The position numbers and the translations under genes are program-made. 64,000 nt of DNA from a bacterium. GTDB taxonomy: Bacteria; 4484-113; JAFGCY01. The DNA lies in the NCBI GenBank assembly GCA_020849855.1, contig JADZFO010000050.1, positions 15,736-79,735 on the forward strand, given 5' to 3'. The notes below the pieces were generated by a model, which worked only from the letters and a program-made list of their open reading frames with translations, was not told where the DNA came from and made no database searches. Shown in pieces: positions 53,757 to 61,455 of the stretch (positions are counted from its first letter, which is position 1; every line of letters begins with the position of its first letter).

Positions 53757-54061
53757 ATAGCGATTGTACCGTCAAAGGGGCCTGTAGCCGCTGCAGCCGG
53801 ACAGCTTTCCATTCCCGCGACCCCTGGGCAGCGCCGATTCTCCCCTGGAACTTACGCGCTGGCTCTTCGCTGGCGCCTGGCCCGCGCTGCTACAATTCTC
53901 CCTCGCGCAGTCGCCCCTCGGCTGCGCCGCGGAGGAATGGCATTGACGGCGTGTGCCGTGACTTTCACCGGCCTGCGGGCCCGCGCGCTTGACGACGCGC
54001 CTGAAACAGAAGTGATCTATACGGGGCTGGAGCGCGGCTGCGCGGCTGACTGGAGCCGCGC
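53757..54061. other. Non-coding spacer before smc
   Basis: About 305 bases between the divergent antitoxin and smc genes. It holds a TACAAT hexamer at 53891-53896 (a possible -10 for a plus-strand transcript, with no convincing -35) and a short plus-strand open frame from 53937 with GGAGGA too close to its ATG. That frame continues into the smc start region and shows no family features, so I do not call it a gene. Confidence 0.5.
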
Positions 54062-57000
54062 ATGCTGAGGCTGACCCAGATCGAGCTGCTCGGCTTCAAG
54101 AGCTTCGCCCACAAGACCGTGCTGGACCTCGACGAGCGCGTCAACTGCGTCGTCGGGCCCAACGGCAGCGGCAAGAGCAACATCGCCGATGCGATCCTCT
54201 TTGCCTTCGGCGGCCAGTCCAGCCGCGAACTGCGCACCTCCAACATGGCCGGCCTGATCTTCGCCGGCACCGAGGATCTGCGCCCGCTCAACCTGGCCTC
54301 CGTGACCCTGCACTTCCAGGTGCAGGCGCCGCGGCCGGGCCGCGAGCGCGAGCTGGCCGAGGAGGAGGCCCTGGACGGGCTGTCCATGCGGGCCCAGGAG
54401 ATGCTGGAAGAGGCGGATGTCACCGCGGCCAGCGCCGACCCGGAGAGCGAGCAGGGCCAGGCCCTGACCAGCGGCCCGGGCGCCCTGCCCGGCACGCGCC
54501 TGACGCGGCATGTCCCGGTCGCCCCGCCCCAGATGAAGGACCCCACCCCGGCGGTGATGAAGCAGCTTGAGCAGGTGCAGCCGGGGGACCAGATCTCTGT
54601 AACCCGCCGCGTCTTCCGCGACGGCTCGGGCGGCTATTTCATTAACGGCGAGGCCGTGCGCCTGAAAGATGTTGACGCCTTCTTCGACCGCTATAACCTG
54701 GGCCGCTCGGCGGCCTTCAGCGTGAACCAGGGCGAAGTGGAGCGCAAGATCCTGGCCGGCCCGCAGGAGCTGCGCGAGTGGCTGGCCGAGGCCACCGGCG
54801 TGGCTCTGCTTTTGCAGCAGAAGGACCGTGCCCAGGGCAAGCTCAAGCGGGCGCAGCAGAACCTGACCCGCCTGCGCGACATCCTCTCGCATACCGAAAG
54901 CCTGGTCGCCGACCTGGCCCAGCAGCGTGTGAAGGCTGAGCAGCACCTGAAGCTGGCGGCGCAGCTGCGGGCGGTGGAGCTTAACGAGATCCGCCGCGAG
55001 ATTGAGTTCGCCCAGAAGCAGCTGGAGAACGCCGGCAAGTCCCTGGGCGATGTTGATCAGGCCCTGGAAGAGGCGCGGCGGGCCTTTGAAGCCCTGCAGG
55101 GCCAGGCCCATGAGGGCCACAGCGAGCTGCGGCGTCTGGAGGAGCAGATCAACCAGGCGGCGATGCAGCAGGCCCAGCAGCAGGCCGAGGTGGAGCGCCT
55201 GCGCCGCGAGGCGGCGGTGGCCGCCCGCTCGGCGGAGGCGGCCACGGCGGCGCTGAGCCAGCTTGACAAGGACCGCGTCGAGCTGAGCGCCAGCCTGCAG
55301 GGCCTGGATGAAGAAAACAGCAAGGTGAATGCCGCCCTGGCGGCGGCGCGCGAGGAGCACCGCCTGGCCGGCGCGCAGAGCGCCCAGCGGGCCGAGGCAT
55401 TCAACGCGGCCAAGGCCGGCGTGGAGGCGATCAGCGCCCAGCAGGCCCAGGTGGGCCGCAGTCTCTTTGAGCTGGGCCAGACCATCGCGCGCCTGAACAA
55501 TGAGGCCGAGGCCATCCGCCGCCACGGCCAGCAGCTGGAGGGCCAGCTTGAGGCCCGCCAGCGCTACAGCGAGGCGGTGGCCGAACGCCTGGCCCAGCAG
55601 CAGGCAGAGCTGGAAGCGGAGACCGCCCGCAGCGCGGCGCTGGAGGATGAAACCGCCGCCCTGCGCAGCGCCCTGAACCAGCACAACCAGAGCCTGCTGG
55701 AGCTGGCCGCGGAGCTGAAGGCCGGCGAGGCCGAATGCGCGGGCCTGCGCGCGGCCCTTGCCGAGCTGCGGGCCCGGCGCCAGGCCGTGGCCGAGATGCA
55801 CTCCGAGGCCGAGCGCGATTCCGGCCGGGCCGCCCTGCTGGAGCATGGCGAGCTGGCCGCTCAGCTGCACTCTGTGACCGAAGTGACCTTCGCGCCGGAG
55901 CTGCGTCCGGCCTTCACGCGCCTGCTGGCCCAGCTCAGCCATGGCCTGGCCGGGGCGGGCAGCCTGCGCTCCGCCGCCCTGGAGCATCTCAAGGCGCGGC
56001 AGTCCGAGGCCCTGCTGCTCAGCGCGGCGGCGGCAAGTGAGCCGCATCCGCTCTCGCTCTGGCGTCAGCTTTCCGGCGCGCCGGAGGTGCTGGCCGGGCT
56101 GCGCGCGGCCCTGGGCGAGGTGGCCCTGGCCAATGACCTGGCGGAGGCCGAGGCCCTGCTGGAGCGCGAGCCCAGGCTGGCGCTGGCCGTGCTGGCGGAC
56201 GGCTCGGCCCTGCTGGGCCGCGGCATGGCCTGGCTGGGAGCGCCGGCGCCCGAGCGGGCCCGGGATGTCAGCCGCCTGTCGGACCTGGCTGAACTGGACC
56301 GCCAGATCAGCGCGGCGGCCGGCGAGCTGGAAGCGGCCGAGCAGGCCCTGGCCAGCGCGCACACGGCCCACAGTGCGCGGCAGCTTGAACGCGACGAAGT
56401 TTCCAGCCGCCTGGCCTCCGCGGCCGAGCGGCAGCGCGCCAGCGCCGAGCTGGCCACGCGCATGGCCGGGGCGGTGAAGGACCGCCAGGCCGAGCTGAGC
56501 CTCCTGCAGCACCAGAACCAGGAGCTGCAGCTGGAGCGCGAAAAGCTCTCGGGCTCGCTGCCCGAGATTGAAAAACAGCTCACGGACAGCCAGGGCCGCC
56601 TGGCCCAGCTTTCCGCCGAGCGCGACGCACTCGAGACCCAGCGCGACGGCGCGCTGGCCCGGCTGGAGCAGGCCCGCGAGGAGCAGACCGAGCTTCTGAC
56701 CGCGATCCAGCTGGCCCAGCAGAAGCTGCGGCATCTGGAGCAGCAGAGCCTCGACCTGGCCGAGCGGCATAACAACGCCCGGCGGCGTCTTGAGGGCCTC
56801 AGCGAGCGCCAGCAGAACCTGGAGCGCGAGCGCGAGGCGGCGCAGAAGCTTGGCGAGCATGCCGCAGAGCAGTCCGCGGCGCTGGAAGAGAGCATCAGCG
56901 CGCTGGGCGCCAGGCTTGGCAGCCTCAAGCAGCAGCGCGAGGAGAAGGCCAGCGGCATGGATGCCCAGCAGGAGGAGATCACCCGCTGCGCCCAGGCCGT

Positions 57001-57997
57001 GGCGCGCCTGGAACAGGACCAGCAGGCCCTCGCGGCGACCCGCGAGCGCGCGGCCGAGCGCCTGCAGGAATGGCTGCTGGACCTGCGCGAGCGCTTCAAC
57101 CTCAGCCTGGCCCAGTTGCTCTCCGACCCGGCCATCGTGGCCGCGCCGCCGGATGCCGAGCTGGATGCGGCCGAGGCCGGGCGCGGCAAGCTGCGCGAGG
57201 AGAAGGCGCGCCTGCGCGAGGCCCTCGACGCCATCGGCACGGTGAACCTGCTGTCCATTGAGCAGCACAAGCTGCAAAGCGAGCGCCTGGAGTTCCTCTC
57301 CGGCCAGGCCAGCGAGGTGGAGAAGGCCGCGGCCGACCTGCTGCAGCTGGTGGCGGACCTCGACCGCGGCACCGAACGGCGTTACACGCGCCAGATCGAC
57401 CGCATCCAGGAGCGTTTCGACAAACTGGTTAAGCACCTCTTTGGCGGCGGCTGGGGCCGCCTGCGCTTCATCCCGCCGGCAACGGCATCCGCCCCCGCCG
57501 CAGCAGCGGGCGCTGCCGGCGCAGCCGCCGGCGATGGCGCGGCGGCCGAGGGCGAGAACTTCGATGTGCTGCCCGAGGCGCCGGCCGAGCAGATCGCCTC
57601 CGCCGGCATCCTGGCCTGCGGCGTGGAGGTTGAGGTGCAGCTCCCGGGCGCGCGGCGGCATGCCCTGCGCGGCCTGTCCGGCGGCCAGCGCAGCATGATT
57701 TTCCTCGCCCTCTTCTTCGCTGTGCACGGCATCCGAAGCCCCGGCTTCTGCCTGCTCGACGAGGCCGATGCCGCGCTGGACGACGCCAATGTCGGCCGCT
57801 TCGCCAAGCTGCTGGAGAGCTATGCGCAGGAGGGCGAGACCCCGGCCGAGCAGGTCATCGTGGTCACGCACAACAAGCGCACGATGGAGATCGCCGACAA
57901 GCTGATCGGCGTGGTCGGCCGGCCCAAAGGCGTCAGCAACCTGCTGGCGGTGGACCTGAAGGACGCCAAGAAGCTGGCGGACAAGACCGTGGCGTAG
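54062..57997 (+). CDS. smc: Chromosome segregation protein SMC, with head-domain insertions
   Basis: 1311 residues. It has the Walker A motif GPNGSGKSN at 32-40, long heptad coiled coils (about 220-500 and 680-1000), a hinge around 510-670, the ABC signature LSGGQ at 1205-1209 and Walker B FCLLDEAD at 1229-1236. SMC condenses and separates chromosomes as an ATP-driven dimer. Two departures from family length are clear. About 70 extra residues, acidic and Pro/Gly rich, lie in the N-terminal lobe between a VTLHFQVQ strand and ISVTRRVFRDGSGGYFING (residues ~86-176). An Ala/Gly run lies in the C-terminal lobe near 1140-1164. GGAG is six bases before the ATG. Confidence 0.95.
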   Translation: MLRLTQIELLGFKSFAHKTVLDLDERVNCVVGPNGSGKSNIADAILFAFGGQSSRELRTSNMAGLIFAGTEDLRPLNLASVTLHFQVQAPRPGRERELAEEEALDGLSMRAQEMLEEADVTAASADPESEQGQALTSGPGALPGTRLTRHVPVAPPQMKDPTPAVMKQLEQVQPGDQISVTRRVFRDGSGGYFINGEAVRLKDVDAFFDRYNLGRSAAFSVNQGEVERKILAGPQELREWLAEATGVALLLQQKDRAQGKLKRAQQNLTRLRDILSHTESLVADLAQQRVKAEQHLKLAAQLRAVELNEIRREIEFAQKQLENAGKSLGDVDQALEEARRAFEALQGQAHEGHSELRRLEEQINQAAMQQAQQQAEVERLRREAAVAARSAEAATAALSQLDKDRVELSASLQGLDEENSKVNAALAAAREEHRLAGAQSAQRAEAFNAAKAGVEAISAQQAQVGRSLFELGQTIARLNNEAEAIRRHGQQLEGQLEARQRYSEAVAERLAQQQAELEAETARSAALEDETAALRSALNQHNQSLLELAAELKAGEAECAGLRAALAELRARRQAVAEMHSEAERDSGRAALLEHGELAAQLHSVTEVTFAPELRPAFTRLLAQLSHGLAGAGSLRSAALEHLKARQSEALLLSAAAASEPHPLSLWRQLSGAPEVLAGLRAALGEVALANDLAEAEALLEREPRLALAVLADGSALLGRGMAWLGAPAPERARDVSRLSDLAELDRQISAAAGELEAAEQALASAHTAHSARQLERDEVSSRLASAAERQRASAELATRMAGAVKDRQAELSLLQHQNQELQLEREKLSGSLPEIEKQLTDSQGRLAQLSAERDALETQRDGALARLEQAREEQTELLTAIQLAQQKLRHLEQQSLDLAERHNNARRRLEGLSERQQNLEREREAAQKLGEHAAEQSAALEESISALGARLGSLKQQREEKASGMDAQQEEITRCAQAVARLEQDQQALAATRERAAERLQEWLLDLRERFNLSLAQLLSDPAIVAAPPDAELDAAEAGRGKLREEKARLREALDAIGTVNLLSIEQHKLQSERLEFLSGQASEVEKAAADLLQLVADLDRGTERRYTRQIDRIQERFDKLVKHLFGGGWGRLRFIPPATASAPAAAAGAAGAAAGDGAAAEGENFDVLPEAPAEQIASAGILACGVEVEVQLPGARRHALRGLSGGQRSMIFLALFFAVHGIRSPGFCLLDEADAALDDANVGRFAKLLESYAQEGETPAEQVIVVTHNKRTMEIADKLIGVVGRPKGVSNLLAVDLKDAKKLADKTVA

Positions 57998-58015
57998 AGC
58001 GGACTGCTAAGACAG

Positions 58016-58067
58016 GTAGGGGCGCGTGGAGCGCGCCCGCCCTGTAGGGGCGAAGCATGCTTCGCCC
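58016..58067. repeat. Two GTAGGGGCG-type palindromic elements
   Basis: Element one: GTAGG then GGGCGCG / CGCGCCC stem (58020-58026, 58032-58038). Element two: TGTAGGGGCG with a perfect palindrome from 58048 to 58067, centre AT. They lie between smc and the next small gene pair. A third copy is at 58594-58614. Such palindromes are dispersed repeats in many environmental bacterial genomes. Confidence 0.8.
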
Positions 58068-58087
58068 TTCTGGATCAGGTAAGACCA

Positions 58088-58327
58088 ATGAAGACTACTC
58101 GCTACTTTGAAGAGCAGGTAATGCGCAAGCGGCCATACCTGCAGCGCCGCTGGATTGAGGCTGCACTCCTGTACTTTGAGCATAAGGAGACGCAGGCCGA
58201 TGGCAGAGTCAAGCTTTGGTACTATGTTCCGGAGGCAGGGTACCACCTTAGGGTCGTAACACTCGCTGATGGAGAGACAGTGCACAATGCCTTTCCTGAC
58301 CGCGACTACCTGCAGAGGATCAACTGA
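58088..58327 (+). CDS. Small DUF4258-like protein, candidate toxin
   Basis: 79 residues: FEEQVMRKRPYLQRRWIEAALLYFEHKETQADGRVKLWYYVPEAG, then a strand-rich end. Size, the R/K-rich helical start and a closing Y-x-R-V-V-T segment recall DUF4258-type small proteins. Such proteins are often found beside small DUF2283-type proteins, as here (next gene 4 bases away). The pair may be a toxin-antitoxin-like unit. No catalytic motif is clear, so the assignment is tentative. Confidence 0.6.
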   Translation: MKTTRYFEEQVMRKRPYLQRRWIEAALLYFEHKETQADGRVKLWYYVPEAGYHLRVVTLADGETVHNAFPDRDYLQRIN

Positions 58328-58330
58328 GTC

Positions 58331-58537
58331 ATGAAGCTGAATTACTATCCTGAAACTGATTCACTCTACATCGAGCTGACTTCCGACCCCGGTGCCAGTG
58401 TGGTTGAGATCGCGCCGGGTGTAGTCGCCGACTTCAGCAGCGACGGCCGCCTCGTCGGCCTCGACATTGACCATGCCAGCAAGGTCGCGGATCTGTCGCA
58501 GCTGGTGAGTGATCAGCTTCCGCTGAAGAACGCCTGA
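58331..58537 (+). CDS. DUF2283-family protein, candidate antitoxin
   Basis: 68 residues matching DUF2283: MKLNYYPETDSLYIELTS, VVEIAPGVVADFSSDGRLVGLDIDHAS. DUF2283 proteins are compact, with the D-x-S-G-R-L-V-G-L-E/D-I pattern, and often occur beside a DUF4258 gene in candidate TA pairs. The genes are only 4 bases apart in the same direction. Confidence 0.85.
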   Translation: MKLNYYPETDSLYIELTSDPGASVVEIAPGVVADFSSDGRLVGLDIDHASKVADLSQLVSDQLPLKNA

Positions 58538-58593
58538 GGACTTCGAGAGGGCGGAACATTGTCCCGCGCTCTGTCATGAGCCGCGAGGCACTG

Positions 58594-58614
58594 TAGGGGC
58601 GCACGCTGTGCGCC
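58594..58614. repeat. Third GTAGGGGCG-type palindromic element
   Basis: TGTAGGGGCGCAC starts before a stem GGCGCAC (58598-58604), loop GCT and GTGCGCC (58608-58614). It is downstream of the DUF2283 gene and oriented like the elements at 58016-58067. Confidence 0.75.
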
Positions 58615-58660
58615 TCTGCGCTCGCTGCGGCATCAAGCTGCTGCCGTTCGCAACGTGACC

Positions 58661-59812
58661 CTACTCCCCAAAGACCAGCAGCCTGTCTGCGATGCCGATG
58701 GCCACGCGGCCGTCCGGCATGCGGATCAGCTGGCCGCCGTGAACGCCAGCCTCAAAGCGGCCCAGGGCCTTAAGCTTCTGGTCGAAGGCATAAAGCTCCA
58801 GGCCCTCGCCCGGGTGGGTGCGGTTCTTCCCGCCGTAGACCCGCAGGTCGTCGCTGAGCTTCTCCATGCGCGTCTGCTGCGAGTACTGGGCCACATACAG
58901 CCGGCCGCTGGCGTCCAGCATGGCCCTGGCCCCGCTGCCCGGGCCGATGCGCGCCAGCACGCGGCTGCGCCCTTCACGGTTTAGCACAGTCAGGCGCTGC
59001 CAGTCATAGCACAGCAGGCCCTGCGGCAGCGGCAGCAGCAGGCTCAGGCGGCTCTCGTGCTCCAGCGGCTGACTGAAAAGCTGCCGGCCCTGCAGGTCAA
59101 AAGCCAGAAGCTGGTCGCGGCTGCGCAGGGCGATCCAGTCATCGCAGACCTGCGGGTTCCACAGCGCGCCGGGACAGTCCACGCGCCAGAGCAGCTCACC
59201 CGCGGCGGAGACCGCGCTCAGGCCGCCGGCATTATCGGCGCAGATGAAGCTGCCGTCCGGCGTCGCCTGCGGCGCCAGCATGGCCGTGCCCTGCATCGAC
59301 AGCTGCCACTTCTCATTGCCCGCGAAGTCAAAGCAGCGCATCTGCCTGCCCTGGCCAAAGGCGAAGCAGTCGCCGCTGCTCGCCAGGTTATCGCTGTAGA
59401 CCGGCTCGCTGATCAGCTGGCTGCTGAGCAGCGTGCCGCCGGGCTTGAAGAACTCCAGACGGCCGGGCGGGCTGGGCCTGTCGACGTGAAGTCTGAGGCT
59501 GCCCCTGACCAGCGCGATCTCCCCGCCGGGGCCAATAACGATCAGCGGGAACATGTCGCCGCTGCTGATCATCATGTAGGGCTTGCCATCCGGCTGCGCC
59601 AGCCAGACATTGCAGCTTTCCACCAGCAGCATGTCGCCATCCGGCAGGGCCGCGCCGCTGTGGATGGCCGCGCCGGCAATCGCTGTCTGGCTCAGGTCGA
59701 TGCGCTGCGCAGGCTCAAGTGCCTCGCGGCCCAGCAGCCGCAGGCCGGCGCCAAGCAGCAGGCCCAGCAGGATCAGGCAGGCAACAGAAACAAGGACGAA
59801 CCGCAGCATCAT
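58661..59812 (-). CDS. Membrane-anchored beta-propeller protein (PQQ-like repeats)
   Basis: 383 residues. It has an N-terminal hydrophobic helix (residues ~1-25) without a lipobox, then repeated blades such as GPGGEIALVRGSLRLHV, DFAGNEKWQLSM, SAAGELLWRVDC and DGRVAIGIADRLLVFGE. The pattern of D/N-x-x-G-x-x-x-W/L is that of PQQ/quinoprotein-like beta propellers. No catalytic or quinone-binding residues are seen. It is probably an extracytoplasmic binding or scaffold protein. Confidence 0.7.
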   Translation of the reverse strand: MMLRFVLVSVACLILLGLLLGAGLRLLGREALEPAQRIDLSQTAIAGAAIHSGAALPDGDMLLVESCNVWLAQPDGKPYMMISSGDMFPLIVIGPGGEIALVRGSLRLHVDRPSPPGRLEFFKPGGTLLSSQLISEPVYSDNLASSGDCFAFGQGRQMRCFDFAGNEKWQLSMQGTAMLAPQATPDGSFICADNAGGLSAVSAAGELLWRVDCPGALWNPQVCDDWIALRSRDQLLAFDLQGRQLFSQPLEHESRLSLLLPLPQGLLCYDWQRLTVLNREGRSRVLARIGPGSGARAMLDASGRLYVAQYSQQTRMEKLSDDLRVYGGKNRTHPGEGLELYAFDQKLKALGRFEAGVHGGQLIRMPDGRVAIGIADRLLVFGE

Positions 59813-59836
59813 GCAGATTCTAGCTAGGCGCAGCAG

Positions 59837-59860
59837 AAAGCCCGGGGCGACCCGGGCTTT
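59837..59860 (-). terminator. Hairpin terminator for the downstream-read lipoprotein
   Basis: Perfect stem AAAGCCCGGG / CCCGGGCTTT with loop GCGA. On the minus strand it follows the stop of the gene at 59890-60702 and is followed by a TTTC run, so it probably terminates that transcript. Confidence 0.85.
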
Positions 59861-59889
59861 TGATTCCAGATTTAAGCTTGCCGCCCGCG

Positions 59890-60702
59890 CTAGATCACCG
59901 GGTTCACTTCAAGGCTCAGGCCGACGATGCCCAGGGCATCGGTGTCGTGGGTGGCGATGGTGATGTAGCCATACTCCTCGTCCGCGTTCATCAGCTCCAC
60001 AGCGCTGATGTCGAGGTCGCTCAGGTCGCCCAGCTCGAAGGGGCCGTACCAGCGCCAGGCATCGGCCTGACGGTCCGAGACGCCGACCCAGAAGTCGTCG
60101 GGATTTTCGTCAAACACATACAGCCCGCCGCAGCTGATGCTGAGGCTCTCGATGCGGTGGCCCTCGGGCAGGCTGCGCAGGCCATAGGTCACAAAGCCCA
60201 GCTCGCCGGGCTCGGAGAGCAGCCACATGCCCGGGCCATAGGCCGGCGTCTGGCCGCCCATGCCGTCGTCCTCATAGCCGATGAACAGCTCGCCCTTCTG
60301 GCTCAGGTCGTTCTTCCCGGTGTAGCGCCGGGTGTCCAGCTCGTTATTGCCTGGGCTCAGCGCCTGATGGATGCTGGCCCAGATCACATCGGGGTCGATC
60401 TGGCCATCCTGGCCGTTCAGTTCGTCATAGCCGTCGCCGGGGGGCAGGAACTCGTCGGGGATGTCCACCACCGAGCCGCTGTGCGGCAGCAGCGGGCCGG
60501 CCGCCGCAGCAACGCTGCCCGGCGCGGCGGAAACAGCAGGATGCGGTGCCGCGCTGTCGAGGCCGCTGAGTGCTGTGTCCCGGGCCCCGCCACAGGAAGT
60601 GGCGGCGGCGCAGAGCAGGGCGGACAGCGCCAGCGCCAGCAGGCTCAGTGGCTGCCTGGTCCTGCCTGTGCTTCCTGTGCTGCTTGTGCTCTTGCGGTCC
60701 AT
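59890..60702 (-). CDS. Lipoprotein with shared domain at its C-terminus
   Basis: 270 residues. The signal region includes a run of Ser, Thr and Gly codons (STSSTGSTG) before the hydrophobic segment and a lipobox AATSC. A ~100-residue middle part contains DELNGQDGQIDPDVIWASIHQ, which looks like a Ca-binding loop. The shared domain is at ~163-270 (LGFVTYGLRSLPEGH, FWVGVSDRQADAWRWYGPF) and forms the end of the protein. It has no PKD module. Unlike the other six lipoproteins, the domain here is C-terminal, which helps to define its boundaries. Confidence 0.75.
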   Translation of the reverse strand: MDRKSTSSTGSTGRTRQPLSLLALALSALLCAAATSCGGARDTALSGLDSAAPHPAVSAAPGSVAAAAGPLLPHSGSVVDIPDEFLPPGDGYDELNGQDGQIDPDVIWASIHQALSPGNNELDTRRYTGKNDLSQKGELFIGYEDDGMGGQTPAYGPGMWLLSEPGELGFVTYGLRSLPEGHRIESLSISCGGLYVFDENPDDFWVGVSDRQADAWRWYGPFELGDLSDLDISAVELMNADEEYGYITIATHDTDALGIVGLSLEVNPVI

Positions 60703-60798
60703 GTTCTGCCCCTTTGCGAAGATCGGTTTTGTTGAAACCGTATGTCTTACCCGCAGGGGGCAGGGCTAAACAGGATTGGCGCAAAAGGCGCCGGGGCC

Positions 60799-60999
60799 TT
60801 AGCTGCGGCCCTTCCACAGCAGCAGGATGATCAGGCCCAGGGGGCCGAGGAAGAGGCCCAGCAGGAAGCCGGCGCAGCCGGTGCCCTTGCTGTTGCCCAG
60901 CAGCCAGCCGATGATGGCGAAAAGCACATTGCCGCTGACCAGCCAGGGCCACCAGCCGTAATCACGCAGCGCCAGCAGGGCGAGGCTCAGGTATTCCAT
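60799..60999 (-). CDS. Small two-TM membrane protein
   Basis: 66 residues. Two hydrophobic helices cover residues ~15-32 and ~42-62, the second containing GCAGFLLGLFLGPLGLIIL, which resembles the Gly-rich small membrane proteins of the GFLLGLFLGP type. Its function is unknown. Codon use and position in a gap between genes support it being real, but no ribosome site is strong. Confidence 0.6.
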   Translation of the reverse strand: MEYLSLALLALRDYGWWPWLVSGNVLFAIIGWLLGNSKGTGCAGFLLGLFLGPLGLIILLLWKGRS

Positions 61000-61221
61000 A
61001 ACGATACGCTCCTCAATTGCCCCTCACGGACTATATATACCACCCTGATACGGCGGGCCAGCCGCCGCAGGGCCAGCTTTGGACTTGCACAGCGCTGCAC
61101 AGGTTCCGCCCGGCCTGTGGGCCCGGGCCGGCCGGCCAGCGCGGATCCTGCGCCGGGGAGGGCTGCAGCAGCGGCAGATGTGGCAGCAGCAGGCGGCAGG
61201 CATTTGTGGCCAGAGGCGGCG

Positions 61222-61250
61222 TTGACCCCGGCCGGGGGCGATGTTACAAT
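61222..61250 (+). promoter_or_regulatory. Sigma-70-type promoter of the tRNA genes
   Basis: TTGACC at 61222-61227 and TACAAT at 61245-61250 are separated by 17 bases. The first base of tRNA-Cys is 25 bases after the -10, which gives a short leader. This is the best-matched promoter in the window. Confidence 0.85.
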
Positions 61251-61275
61251 CATCCCCCGCCGCCCAGGGGCATGC

Positions 61276-61349
61276 GGCGGCGTAGCCAAGTGGCAAGGCA
61301 GAGGTCTGCAAAACCTCCACCGGCGGTTCGATTCCGCCCGCCGCCTCCA
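61276..61349 (+). tRNA. tRNA-Cys (GCA)
   Basis: A cloverleaf can be drawn: acceptor GGCGGCG pairs with CGCCGCC, anticodon arm GAGGT-CTGCAAA-ACCTC with anticodon GCA, T arm with GTTCGATTC, and CCA encoded at 61347-61349. The D loop is short (AAGTGGCAAGG). Charged by CysRS; it reads UGC and UGU. Confidence 0.97.
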
Positions 61350-61378
61350 ACGCCCCGCCGCCGGCACTTGATAATCGT

Positions 61379-61425
<47 letters not shown>

Positions 61426-61455
<30 letters not shown>

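Noticed and set aside
53937-54068. Small plus-strand gene before smc
   Set aside because: It has a GGAGGA too close to its ATG, overlaps the smc start in another frame and shows no recognisable features.
54017-57871. Very long open frame antisense to smc
   Set aside because: GC-rich genes with strong third-position bias leave open antisense frames. This one is Leu/Gln/Arg/Ala rich, has no family features and lies wholly under a confident gene.
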